Source: Tepidibacillus_B infernus (GTDB lineage: Bacteria > Bacillota > Bacilli > Tepidibacillales > Tepidibacillaceae). Taken from it: DNA of 64,000 nucleotides. Below the pieces are notes generated by a model that saw nothing but the letters and a program-made list of their open reading frames with translations, was not told where the DNA came from and ran no database searches. The position numbers were made by a program, and so were the translations under genes. Where the stretch lies: positions 1-64,000 of the forward strand of contig NZ_JBLWFI010000001.1 in the NCBI RefSeq assembly GCF_048898065.1, written 5' to 3'. The number at the start of each line of letters is the position of its first letter. Position 1 is the first letter of the stretch. Shown here piece by piece: positions 44,490 to 53,426 of this stretch.

Positions 44490-44515
44490 CCGCGTTAGAA
44501 TATACAAACCTTTTT
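44490..44515. repeat. Dispersed GCG-TAGAATATACAAACC element (end fragment)
   Basis: 'ccgcgttagaatatacaaaccttttt' matches the right end of the family defined at 22882-23038. Only about 25 nt is conserved. Confidence 0.55.
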
Positions 44516-44641
44516 ATACTTAAACTTATGGAAAAAACCTTAAGAACATGAATGAAAAACGTAGTGTATAAAACATAGGCTACCTTGACGAAAAAGGTAT
44601 AATAGGAATGATTAGAAGTTTTTTATGAAGGAGAAATTACG

Positions 44642-47600
44642 ATGGTAGAAATGGTGGAATTCGTCCATCTTCATGTACATACAGAATACAGCTTATTAAA
44701 TGGAGCTTGTCGAATTGAGCCGCTAGTAAATAAGGCAAAAGACTTAGGGATGACTTCTTTAGCCATTACCGATCATAGCGGTATGTATGGTGTGATTCCT
44801 TTTTATAAAGCATGTCAAACTGCTGGGATAAAACCAATTATCGGTGTAGAAATCTTAGTGAACGGCTTCCCGCTTGTACTTCTTGCTGAAAATAATCTAG
44901 GGTACCAGCATTTAATGAAACTTGTTTCTATTTCTCATCTAGAATCTTCATCTTTTCAACCCACGATCGATAAGAAAGCATTGCAACAGTATCATGAAGG
45001 AATCATCGCTTTAAGTGGTGGATTAACTAGTGAAATTAGTCAATATTTGGTTCAACAACAATATAAAAAAGCACTGGAAACCGCACTTGAATATCAAAAA
45101 TTGTTGGGTACCGATCACTTCTACTTAGAAATACAGAATCATGGATTACCTGAACAAAAACAAGTGAATCCTTTATTCATTCAGTTAAGTGAAGAAACGG
45201 GTATCCCAATGGTTGCAACAAATAACGTACATTATATTGAGAAAGAAGATGCATTGATACAAGAAGTATTAGAAGCGATTGGAGCAGGTCATACATTAGA
45301 TCAATCAGATCAGGCAAAACTTCCTACAAAGGAATTTTATTTAAAAGATCAAGAAAAGATGAACCAGCTATTTGCAACTGTAAAAGGTGCGGTTGAAAAT
45401 ACAGTTCATATTGCCAATCGATGTGATGTAACGATCGAATTTCATCAATTGGCTTTACCAAAATTCCCTTTACCATCTTCTATTCGTGCAGAAGAATATT
45501 TAAAAGCGTTGGCACAAAAAGGATTACAAAAAAGGTATAAGCAGATTACTGATCAGCTACAAAAACGATTAATGAAAGAATTAGCGGTCATTGAAAAAAT
45601 GGGATTTGCCGATTATTTTTTAATCGTTTGGGATTATATGAAATTTGCCCATCAACAGGGAATTATGACAGGACCTGGGAGAGGATCAGCTGCAGGAAGC
45701 TTGGTTGCGTATGTCCTTGGGATCACAAATGTTGATCCGATAAAGTATGGATTATTATTTGAACGTTTTTTAAACCCTGAACGAGTAAGTATGCCAGATA
45801 TAGATATTGATTTTAATTATGAGAGACGTGACGAGGTGATCCAATACGTTTCAAAAAAATATGGACATGACCGAGTTGCACAGATTATTACGTTTGGTAC
45901 ATTTGCTGCAAAAGCAGCGATTCGCGATGTGGGTAGGGTATTAAATATTCCTTATATCGAAGTGGATAAAGTGGCCAAATTAATTCCTTCCCAATTGGGG
46001 ATTACGTTGGAGCAAGCATTGACAGAAGTTGATGAATTAAGAGAGCTTTATCAGAAAAATGAACGAATGAGGGAATTGATCCAGATTGCTATGAAAATTG
46101 AGGGAATGCCAAGGCACCATTCTACCCATGCAGCTGGAGTTGTCATTGCTGACCAAACATTAACGGTATATACCCCTTTACAAAAGGGGCAAGAGAAGGT
46201 TTCCTTAACCCAATATCCAATGGGAATCTTAGAACAACTAGGCATGTTAAAAATGGACTTTTTGGGATTGAAAAATCTCACGATTATCGAAAAAACATTG
46301 GCTTGGATCAAAAAATCAAGAAATAAACAAATTCAATTGCATCATTTAGATGATTCAGATCCATTAACCTATCAATTGTTGAGTCAGGGACATACAAAAG
46401 GGGTGTTTCAATTAGAATCACCTGGAGTAACTAAAGTGTTAAAAGAGCTAAAACCTAGCCATTTTGAAGATATTGTAGCGATTTTAGCTTTATACCGCCC
46501 TGGCCCAATGGAATCTATTCCAGACTATATTCAGGCAAAACATGGTAAAAAGACCGTTCAATACCCAGACCAAAGTTTAGAGCCGATTTTAAAAGATACC
46601 TATGGAATCATCGTCTATCAAGAACAGATCATGCAAATTGCATCGAAAATGGCTGGTTTTAGTCTAGGTGAAGCTGATTTGCTTCGAAGGGCTGTAAGTA
46701 AAAAGAAAAGGGAGATTTTATTAGAAGAAAGAAATCACTTTGTTCATGGTGCCATTCAAAACGGAATTGAAGAGAAAAAAGCAAATGAAGTATATGATTT
46801 GATCGTTCGCTTTGCAGACTATGGTTTTAATCGATCCCATGCAGTTGCTTATGGTGTGCTTGCTTTTCAAACCGCATATTTAAAGGCACACTATCCAGTA
46901 GAATTCATGACAGCCCTTCTCTCTGAATCGATGGGTAATCAAGATAAAATAGCAGAGTATACGGATGAATGCAGGAAAATGGGGATTGAAATTTTGCCTC
47001 CAGATCTTTTGCAAAGTGATGCTAGCTTTACTGTCCAGGATGGGAAAATTCGATTTGGTCTAGCAGCCATTAAAAATATTGGTATCCAAGTGATTGAATC
47101 GATCATTCTACTACGTCAAAAACATTCGACTTTTTCTTCACTTTTCGATTTTTGTATGAAGGCTGATTCTAAGGTGTGTAATAAAAAAACGTTAGAATCG
47201 CTTATTTTAAGCGGTGCATTAGATCGATTTGGGATTCATCGGGCAAAACTGATGGCTAATTTGGATGATTTGATCGAAAGGGTTCAAAAAAAGAAGAAAT
47301 TACAGGAAGATTTGCAAATTCATTTGTTTGCAGATTTAGAAGTAGGTACAAAAGAAGAGGATTTTGATTGGTTTGAGGTTCCACCCTTTTTAGAACAGGA
47401 ACAATTACAAAAGGAAAAAGCAGTTTTAGGCATTTACGTATCAGCACATCCTCTTAGTGCCTTTAAAGAGATTCTAAATGAATACACTACACATTCTTAC
47501 GATATGCTGGTTCAGCTTAGCGAAGGAACCTCTGTTGTAATCGGAGGATTGTTAAATGATCTAAAGCTGATCTTGACAAAAAAGGGGCAACAAATGGCTT

Positions 47601-48061
47601 TTGGCCAAATAGAGGTTGATTCAAATCTGTTAGAATTAGTGATATTTCCTAAAGTTTATGCTACCTATCGGAACCAATTAGTAAAGGATGAGGGAATTCT
47701 TGTTCAAGGAAAAGTTCAACATCAAGAGCATCGAACAAAACTGATTGTAGAAAAAATTACTTTATTGTCCCAAGTAAAAGAAAAAAGAAACATAAAAAAA
47801 CAGTCAAATCATAAACATAAAACAAGCCCTAGAATGGTGATTAAAATTAGTGAAGCTAATGAAAACAGTAAAACTCTAAACCAATTGAAACAAGTCTTAG
47901 CAGACAACTCTGGAACCATACCAGTCATCCTCTTTTATGAAAAAAATAAAAAAACACGACAGCTAGCGAAGGAATACTGGGTAGAGGGAAGACCATCATT
48001 ATTCCAAACCATTGAAGAAATATTAGGTAAAAACTCTTTTGTTATGCAGGAAAAACTTTAA
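44642..48061 (+). CDS. dnaE: DNA polymerase III subunit alpha, DnaE type
   Basis: 1139 aa. N-terminal PHP domain (HLHVHTEYSLLNGA near residue 8), polymerase core with GPGRGSAAGSLVAY near 343 and the catalytic MPDIDIDF near 383, then a helix-hairpin-helix region and a C-terminal OB fold (about 970-1060). In Bacillales DnaE works next to PolC, extending RNA primers mainly on the lagging strand. The ribosome site gaaggag is before the ATG. Followed by malic enzyme as in B. subtilis. Confidence 0.97.
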   Translation: MVEMVEFVHLHVHTEYSLLNGACRIEPLVNKAKDLGMTSLAITDHSGMYGVIPFYKACQTAGIKPIIGVEILVNGFPLVLLAENNLGYQHLMKLVSISHLESSSFQPTIDKKALQQYHEGIIALSGGLTSEISQYLVQQQYKKALETALEYQKLLGTDHFYLEIQNHGLPEQKQVNPLFIQLSEETGIPMVATNNVHYIEKEDALIQEVLEAIGAGHTLDQSDQAKLPTKEFYLKDQEKMNQLFATVKGAVENTVHIANRCDVTIEFHQLALPKFPLPSSIRAEEYLKALAQKGLQKRYKQITDQLQKRLMKELAVIEKMGFADYFLIVWDYMKFAHQQGIMTGPGRGSAAGSLVAYVLGITNVDPIKYGLLFERFLNPERVSMPDIDIDFNYERRDEVIQYVSKKYGHDRVAQIITFGTFAAKAAIRDVGRVLNIPYIEVDKVAKLIPSQLGITLEQALTEVDELRELYQKNERMRELIQIAMKIEGMPRHHSTHAAGVVIADQTLTVYTPLQKGQEKVSLTQYPMGILEQLGMLKMDFLGLKNLTIIEKTLAWIKKSRNKQIQLHHLDDSDPLTYQLLSQGHTKGVFQLESPGVTKVLKELKPSHFEDIVAILALYRPGPMESIPDYIQAKHGKKTVQYPDQSLEPILKDTYGIIVYQEQIMQIASKMAGFSLGEADLLRRAVSKKKREILLEERNHFVHGAIQNGIEEKKANEVYDLIVRFADYGFNRSHAVAYGVLAFQTAYLKAHYPVEFMTALLSESMGNQDKIAEYTDECRKMGIEILPPDLLQSDASFTVQDGKIRFGLAAIKNIGIQVIESIILLRQKHSTFSSLFDFCMKADSKVCNKKTLESLILSGALDRFGIHRAKLMANLDDLIERVQKKKKLQEDLQIHLFADLEVGTKEEDFDWFEVPPFLEQEQLQKEKAVLGIYVSAHPLSAFKEILNEYTTHSYDMLVQLSEGTSVVIGGLLNDLKLILTKKGQQMAFGQIEVDSNLLELVIFPKVYATYRNQLVKDEGILVQGKVQHQEHRTKLIVEKITLLSQVKEKRNIKKQSNHKHKTSPRMVIKISEANENSKTLNQLKQVLADNSGTIPVILFYEKNKKTRQLAKEYWVEGRPSLFQTIEEILGKNSFVMQEKL

Positions 48062-48111
48062 TAAAATTGTGAAAAAATTAGAATTTAGTTTTATATCCTA
48101 ATATCTTTTGA

Positions 48112-48134
48112 TATAATGGTGGTGGTCAGACCAC
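48112..48134 (+). promoter_or_regulatory. Promoter -10 and GntR-type operator upstream of malic enzyme
   Basis: A perfect TATAAT (48112-48117) is followed by the perfect palindrome GTGGTC-A-GACCAC (48122-48134) covering the expected start point. TGGTCxGACCA-like palindromes are bound by FadR-subfamily GntR regulators, and one is encoded 1.3 kb downstream in the same direction (49466). The -35 is weak. Confidence 0.6.
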
Positions 48135-48184
48135 TTCCTAGTTTTTAGCAACCATCTAAATTATAATCGGGGAGATGAATATCT

Positions 48185-49417
48185 GTGTCTACATTGAAAG
48201 AAGAAGCATTAAAAATGCATCGCGAAAACCAAGGAAAACTTGAAGTGCATGGAAAAGTTGCTTTGGCAAATTCCCATGACTTAAGTTTGGCTTATTCGCC
48301 TGGGGTTGCTGAACCATGTATGGCTATTCATGATGACAAAGAAAAAGCTTACGATTACACCATGAAGGGGAATTTTGTTGCTGTTGTATCTGATGGAACA
48401 GCAGTATTAGGGCTTGGACATATTGGTCCTGAAGCTGCACTACCAGTAATGGAAGGCAAATCCGTATTGTTTAAAAACTTTGCAGGTGTTGATGCTTTTC
48501 CAATCTGTCTTAACACGACAGATGTGGATAAAATTGTAGAAACAGTTAAATTATTAGAACCTACTTTTGGTGGTGTAAACTTAGAGGATATTGCTGCTCC
48601 AAATTGTTTTATCATTGAAGAAAGACTAAAAAAGGAATTAAACATTCCTGTTTTTCATGACGATCAGCATGGAACAGCAATTGTAACTTTGGCTGGACTC
48701 ATCAATGCTCTTAAATTGGTTAACAAAAAAATGGAAGAAATAAAAGTCGTTGCAAATGGAGCAGGGGCTGCAGGTATTGCCATTATCAAATTATTAATGA
48801 GTATGGGTGTAAAGAACGTGATTATGTGCGATACCAAAGGAATTATTTATGAAGGTCGCCCTAATGGGATGAATCCTGTGAAAGAACAAATCGCAAAAAT
48901 TACAAATCATGAGAAAATCCAAGGTTCATTAGTAGATGCGCTTAAGGGGGCAGATGTTTTTATTGGGGTATCTGTCGCAGGTGCAGTTACTCAGGATATG
49001 GTAAGATCCATGAATCAAGATGCAATCATTTTCGCTATGGCAAACCCAGTTCCAGAAATTTTCCCAAATGAGGCAAAAGAAGCAGGGGCAAGAATTGTAG
49101 GAACTGGTCGATCTGATTTACCAAACCAAGTGAATAATGTATCCGCTTTCCCGGGTATTTTTAGAGGGGCGCTAGATGTTCGAGCTAAAGAGATTAACGA
49201 GGAAATGAAGATTGCAGCCGCTTATGCAATTGCTAACTTGATTGAAGAAAATGAACTTCATGACGATTATGTGATTCCAGATGCTTTCGATCCTCGCGTA
49301 GCACCAAAAGTTGCAGCTGCTGTTGCTAAAGCAGCGATGGACTCAGGAGTTGCTAGAATCACTGTGGATCCTCAAGAAATTGAAGAAAAAACAAAAAGAT
49401 TAGCTGTAATTAAATAG
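48185..49417 (+). CDS. ytsJ: NAD(P)-dependent malic enzyme (YtsJ type)
   Basis: 410 aa, almost collinear with B. subtilis YtsJ. Oxidative decarboxylation of malate to pyruvate. The N-terminal catalytic domain has LAYSPGVAEPC, GHIGPEAALPVMEGK and FHDDQHGTAIV; the NAD(P)-binding GAGAAGIAI is near residue 193. It begins at GTG 48185 with ggggagatg upstream. It links the TCA genes of this window to pyruvate metabolism. Probably regulated by the GntR protein encoded next to it. Confidence 0.96.
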   Translation: MSTLKEEALKMHRENQGKLEVHGKVALANSHDLSLAYSPGVAEPCMAIHDDKEKAYDYTMKGNFVAVVSDGTAVLGLGHIGPEAALPVMEGKSVLFKNFAGVDAFPICLNTTDVDKIVETVKLLEPTFGGVNLEDIAAPNCFIIEERLKKELNIPVFHDDQHGTAIVTLAGLINALKLVNKKMEEIKVVANGAGAAGIAIIKLLMSMGVKNVIMCDTKGIIYEGRPNGMNPVKEQIAKITNHEKIQGSLVDALKGADVFIGVSVAGAVTQDMVRSMNQDAIIFAMANPVPEIFPNEAKEAGARIVGTGRSDLPNQVNNVSAFPGIFRGALDVRAKEINEEMKIAAAYAIANLIEENELHDDYVIPDAFDPRVAPKVAAAVAKAAMDSGVARITVDPQEIEEKTKRLAVIK

Positions 49418-49465
49418 TTGTAGGATAAGTTGATGAGATGGTTTTGAGATAGGAGAGGTGGCTTA

Positions 49466-50143
49466 ATGCTCGATGATACTAAAGAGCTTAAATTATATCA
49501 GGAAGTTTTACTAAGGATCAACCAAATCATTGAAGCAGACAATCTATCTACAGGAGACCGGTTACCTTCTGAAAGAGAACTTGCTGAGCGATTAGGTGTG
49601 GGAAGATCTTCTGTAAGGGAAGCGTTGAGAGCATTAGAGTTATTAGGTTTAATTACTACCCGTCGTGGTGAAGGAACGTTTATCGAAGATTATACTGCCC
49701 ACCACTTAGTAGAAATTCTAGCTTTTTATATCCTTAGAAATGAAAAATCAAAAAAAGATCTTTTAGAGATAAGAAAAATCATTGAGCTTGATGCCGTACG
49801 ATTAGCGGCTGAGCGGATGGATGAGAGTAAGATTAGGCAAATAGAAATGGTGATTGAGGAATCCGTCAAAAAACTTGAGTCTGGTATTCTCCCTTTAGAG
49901 GAAGACTATTTTTTCCATGAATCAATTGCATTGGCTAGTCGTAATTATCTTCTTTATCGAATTTGGAAACCTGTCTTTGATTATGGGAAAACGATATTGA
50001 AAGAATCGTTAGGGCGAAATGGAAGACCTGAAGTATCCATACAAGAGCATCAAAATATTTTAAAAGCATTAAAGGCACGTAATGTAGAAGAAGCAGTAAT
50101 ACAAATGAGATTGCATTTGGAGAAAAGTGAATTTTTTGCTTAA
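49466..50143 (+). CDS. GntR family transcriptional regulator, FadR subfamily
   Basis: 225 aa. An N-terminal winged helix (about 10-75, with GDRLPSERELAERLGVGRSSVREALRALELLG) and a C-terminal all-helical FCD ligand-binding domain. Such regulators respond to organic acids. It is 48 nt downstream of malic enzyme and upstream of accDA; a matching palindrome covers the malic-enzyme promoter, so control of that gene and of itself is likely. The effector is unknown. Confidence 0.92.
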   Translation: MLDDTKELKLYQEVLLRINQIIEADNLSTGDRLPSERELAERLGVGRSSVREALRALELLGLITTRRGEGTFIEDYTAHHLVEILAFYILRNEKSKKDLLEIRKIIELDAVRLAAERMDESKIRQIEMVIEESVKKLESGILPLEEDYFFHESIALASRNYLLYRIWKPVFDYGKTILKESLGRNGRPEVSIQEHQNILKALKARNVEEAVIQMRLHLEKSEFFA

Positions 50144-50168
50144 AATATGACATTTTTGAGGCTATTCT

Positions 50169-50196
50169 TTGAAATCTTGATAAATATCGCTATAAT
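50169..50196 (+). promoter_or_regulatory. Sigma-A promoter upstream of the accD gene group
   Basis: TTGAAA (50169-50174), 16-nt spacer, TATAAT (50191-50196), just before the 60-aa gene that leads into accD. Confidence 0.65.
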
Positions 50197-50231
50197 GAAA
50201 GTATTGTTAAGGTTTTTGAGGAGGATACTTC

Positions 50232-50414
50232 ATGTGGACTGTCATTTATATTGCACCTAATGAAAAGATAGCTGAAAAAATTCGAGATCAATTAACTACT
50301 GAAGGATTTTTAGTCAAAATTAGACAAAGTCATGTTTTGAAACAGTATGAGATCCTAGTACCAGAAGGAGAATTAGATGAAATAAGAGAGGTATTGGCGA
50401 CGATTCTTCCTTAA
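50232..50414 (+). CDS. Conserved 60-aa protein preceding accD
   Basis: 60 aa with a ferredoxin-like beta-alpha-beta pattern (MWTVIYIAPNEKIAEKIRDQLTTEG... ending in YEILVPEGELDEIREVLATIL), resembling the DUF2007-type 'putative signal transducing' proteins and small ORFs found before accD in other Bacillales. The role is unknown. The ribosome site gaggagg is strong. It is 24 nt upstream of accD in the same operon. Confidence 0.8.
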   Translation: MWTVIYIAPNEKIAEKIRDQLTTEGFLVKIRQSHVLKQYEILVPEGELDEIREVLATILP

Positions 50415-50438
50415 AACCATCCTATGTGAGGTGTTGGT

Positions 50439-51305
50439 GTGTTAAAGGATTTTTTTTATAAACGAAGAAAATATGCAACGATCCCTTCTGAGAAGGCTAG
50501 AAAAGATATTCCAGAAGGAATGATTGTCAAATGTGACAAATGTGGCAAAATTACTTTTGCGAAAGAAATACAAAAAAATCTTCATGTATGCCCTCATTGT
50601 GATCATCATATGTCTGTTTCTTCTCCTGAACGCCTTATGATGACGCTGGACCAAGGAAACTTTTTTGAATATGATACGGATTTGATCTCTTCTGATCCTC
50701 TTCATTTTGAAGGCTATATCGATAAGTTAAAAAAGGATATGGATAAGACGAATTTAAATGAAGCCGTTGTGACTGGTGAAGGAACGATTGGTGGTTTTCC
50801 TGTGGTCGTTGGTGTAATGGATTCACGCTTTCGTATGGGAAGTATGGGTTCTGTTGTTGGTGAAAAAATTGCAAGGGCAATTGAGAAAGCAATTGTAAAA
50901 AAATATCCCTTTATTTTATTTTCTGCATCCGGTGGAGCAAGAATGCAAGAAGGTATTTTAAGCCTAATGCAGATGGCGAAAACAAGTGCCGCATTAGCAA
51001 AATTGCACCAAGAGGGTATTCTATTTATCTCTGTATTAACGAATCCTACGACAGGTGGGGTGTCTGCTAGTTTTGCATCCTTAGGTGATATCAATATTGC
51101 AGAACCTAACGCATTGATTGGTTTTGCTGGCCGGAGAATTATTGAACAAACGATCCGCCAAAAACTACCTGATGATTTTCAAACAGCAGAATTTTTATTA
51201 AAGCATGGTCAATTAGATATGATTGTTCATCGAAAAGATATGAAACAAACATTAGCGAAACTTTTGGATTTACATATGGTAAGGGGGGAAGCTAATGGCT
51301 TTTGA
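50439..51305 (+). CDS. accD: Acetyl-CoA carboxylase, carboxyltransferase subunit beta
   Basis: 288 aa. An N-terminal zinc ribbon with C32, C35, C51 and C54, then the crotonase-fold carboxyltransferase domain (SASGGARMQEG, NPTTGGVSASFA, LIGFAGRRIIEQT). With AccA it transfers CO2 from carboxybiotin to acetyl-CoA, the first step of fatty acid synthesis. It starts with GTG 50439 behind gtgaggtg and overlaps accA by 11 nt, so the two are coupled for equal production. Confidence 0.97.
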   Translation: MLKDFFYKRRKYATIPSEKARKDIPEGMIVKCDKCGKITFAKEIQKNLHVCPHCDHHMSVSSPERLMMTLDQGNFFEYDTDLISSDPLHFEGYIDKLKKDMDKTNLNEAVVTGEGTIGGFPVVVGVMDSRFRMGSMGSVVGEKIARAIEKAIVKKYPFILFSASGGARMQEGILSLMQMAKTSAALAKLHQEGILFISVLTNPTTGGVSASFASLGDINIAEPNALIGFAGRRIIEQTIRQKLPDDFQTAEFLLKHGQLDMIVHRKDMKQTLAKLLDLHMVRGEANGF

Positions 51306-52254
51306 GCTACCTTTTGAAAAACCCCTCATAGAACTACGTAAAAAAATCGAAGAGTTAAAACAATTTACATCTAAAGAAGGTATCGACTTTTCAAAAGAAA
51401 TTGAAGAGCTAGAAAAGAAAGCAAGAAATCTTGAACAAGAAATTTATGGACAACTTACTCCATGGCAAAAGACGCAAATTGCTAGACATGGACAAAGGCC
51501 TACTACATTAGACTATATTGAGCATATTTTTACTGACTTCATTGAGTTCCATGGAGACAGAGTTTTTGGCGACGATCCAGCGATTGTTGGTGGAATCGCA
51601 AAATTAAATGGGAAACCGGTTACTGTTATTGGTCACCAGAAAGGAAAAGATACGAAGGATAATATTCTACGTAATTTTGGTATGCCTCATCCGGAAGGCT
51701 ACCGAAAAGCTCTACGGCTAATGCAGCAGGCTGATAAGTTTCATCGACCTATCATTTGCTTTATTGATACACCTGGTGCATATCCTGGAATTGGTGCTGA
51801 GGAAAGGGGGCAAAGTGAGGCCATTGCTAGAAACTTAAGAGATATGGCTTTATTTAAAGTACCGATGATTTGTATCGTAACAGGCGAAGGTGGAAGTGGT
51901 GGAGCTCTTGCTTTAGGGGTGGGTAACCATTTATATATGTTAGAAAACGCGATTTATTCTGTCATCTCTCCAGAGGGAGCAGCAGCTTTATTATGGAAAG
52001 ATGCGACTCAAGCTTCAAAAGCAGCCAATACAATGGGAATTACTGCTCACCATGCCTTTGAGTTTGGAATTTCAGATGGTGTGATTAAAGAGCCTCTAGG
52101 CGGGGCACATAAAGACATTAAATTTCAATCGAAGGAAATTAAGAGGTATATTGAAGAATCGCTTGCAACCTTATCTTCGCTAAGTCCAACTCAGTTGGTA
52201 GAACAACGTTATCAAAAATTTAGAAAAATCGGTCAATACTCCTCATTGATCTAA
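51295..52254 (+). CDS. accA: Acetyl-CoA carboxylase, carboxyltransferase subunit alpha
   Basis: 319 aa partner of AccD. A helical N-terminus (about 1-80) precedes the carboxyltransferase domain with DRVFGDDPAIVGG, FIDTPGAYPGIGAEERGQ and VTGEGGSGGALALG. Its start lies inside the accD end, with aaggggggaagct as ribosome site. As in B. subtilis, pfkA follows. Confidence 0.97.
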   Translation: MAFELPFEKPLIELRKKIEELKQFTSKEGIDFSKEIEELEKKARNLEQEIYGQLTPWQKTQIARHGQRPTTLDYIEHIFTDFIEFHGDRVFGDDPAIVGGIAKLNGKPVTVIGHQKGKDTKDNILRNFGMPHPEGYRKALRLMQQADKFHRPIICFIDTPGAYPGIGAEERGQSEAIARNLRDMALFKVPMICIVTGEGGSGGALALGVGNHLYMLENAIYSVISPEGAAALLWKDATQASKAANTMGITAHHAFEFGISDGVIKEPLGGAHKDIKFQSKEIKRYIEESLATLSSLSPTQLVEQRYQKFRKIGQYSSLI

Positions 52255-52318
52255 ATGAAAAGAAAGTCTATAAAAGTCTATAAAAAGTTTGATTTCATGG
52301 TATAATAATGTTGATCAA

Positions 52319-52386
52319 GGTACCCTAAAAAAGGGTACACTCTTTTTTGTCCACTATGGACTTAAAATGTCCCTTATGGACATTTT
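52319..52386 (+). promoter_or_regulatory. pfkA upstream region: terminator-like hairpin and two inverted repeats
   Basis: GTACCC/GGGTAC (52320-52338) followed by a T run is an intrinsic terminator, placed either after accA or as a leader attenuator, because a TATAAT (52301-52306) lies before it. Then come GTCC-ACTAT-GGAC (52349-52361) and the perfect 9-bp repeat AAAATGTCC-CTTAT-GGACATTTT (52364-52386), a candidate operator or RNA hairpin just before pfkA. Confidence 0.6.
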
Positions 52387-52418
52387 ATGGTATAAAAGTA
52401 TACAAAGAGGTGAGAAGC

Positions 52419-53378
52419 ATGAAGCGAATTGCAGTACTAACAAGTGGTGGAGATGCACCTGGTATGAATGCAGCGGTTAGAGCCGTTGTTCGAAAAGGTT
52501 TTTATCATGAGTTAGAGGTTTTTGGTATTTATCATGGATATAGTGGTCTAATAAACGGGGAAATAGAGAAATTGGATTTAGGCTCTGTAGGTGATATTAT
52601 TCATCGAGGGGGAACGATCCTTTATACAGCGAGAAGTGATGAATTTAGGACACCAGAAGGCCAAGCAAAGGCAGTAGAACAATTACAAAAGCATGGAATT
52701 GAAGGCCTTGTCGTTATTGGTGGAGATGGTTCTTTCCGTGGAGCACAAAAGTTAATTCAACATGGCATTGCTGCCATTGGCGTACCTGGTACGATTGATA
52801 ATGATATTCCTGGTACAGATTTTACTATCGGTTTTGACACAGCAGTCAACACAGTGATTGATGCGATTGATAAAATAAGGGATACGGCAACATCGCACGA
52901 ACGTACATATATAATTGAAGTGATGGGTCGCAATGCAGGGGATATTGCCTTGTGGTCAGGTTTAGCAGATGGTGCAGAAAGTATCATTATTCCCGAAGCC
53001 TACTACAACATGGATGAAATCATTGAACGCTTAGAACGTGGCCATAAACGGGGTAAAAAGCATAGTATTATTATTGTAGCTGAAGGCGTAGGTAGTGCGG
53101 TTGAGTTTGGTAACAAAATTAAAGAACGAACAGGTTTTGAAACGAGAGTAACCGTATTGGGTCATATTCAAAGGGGTGGATCTCCAACAGCTTTTGACCG
53201 TGTATTAGCTAGTCGTTTAGGCGCTGAAGCAGTTGAATTGTTATTAAAAGGTCAATCCGGTAGAATGGTTGGTATTCGCTACAATCAAATCATTTCTTTG
53301 GACATAGATGAAGCTTTAATGCAAAAACATCAAGTTGACTTAGCGTTGTACCAATTAGCTAGTATTTTAGCTATTTAG
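52419..53378 (+). CDS. pfkA: ATP-dependent 6-phosphofructokinase
   Basis: 319 aa, the exact length of B. subtilis PfkA. Commits fructose 6-phosphate to glycolysis. ATP-binding TSGGDAPGMNA at the N-terminus, VIGGDGSFRGA near 100, the catalytic GTIDNDIPGTD near 124-134 and MGRNAGDIAL near 170 are all present. The ATG at 52419 follows gaggtgag; the frame is open upstream, but those residues do not belong to the family. Operon with pyk. Confidence 0.97.
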   Translation: MKRIAVLTSGGDAPGMNAAVRAVVRKGFYHELEVFGIYHGYSGLINGEIEKLDLGSVGDIIHRGGTILYTARSDEFRTPEGQAKAVEQLQKHGIEGLVVIGGDGSFRGAQKLIQHGIAAIGVPGTIDNDIPGTDFTIGFDTAVNTVIDAIDKIRDTATSHERTYIIEVMGRNAGDIALWSGLADGAESIIIPEAYYNMDEIIERLERGHKRGKKHSIIIVAEGVGSAVEFGNKIKERTGFETRVTVLGHIQRGGSPTAFDRVLASRLGAEAVELLLKGQSGRMVGIRYNQIISLDIDEALMQKHQVDLALYQLASILAI

Positions 53379-53426
53379 AAAAGATAAGAAGAGTTATTAA
53401 TGTTGTAGAAGGGTGGAAAAAAGAGA

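Noticed and set aside
44455..44500. Sigma-E promoter for ytrH
   Set aside because: A GTATATT -35 is present, but no CATACANT-like -10 lies 13-15 nt downstream.
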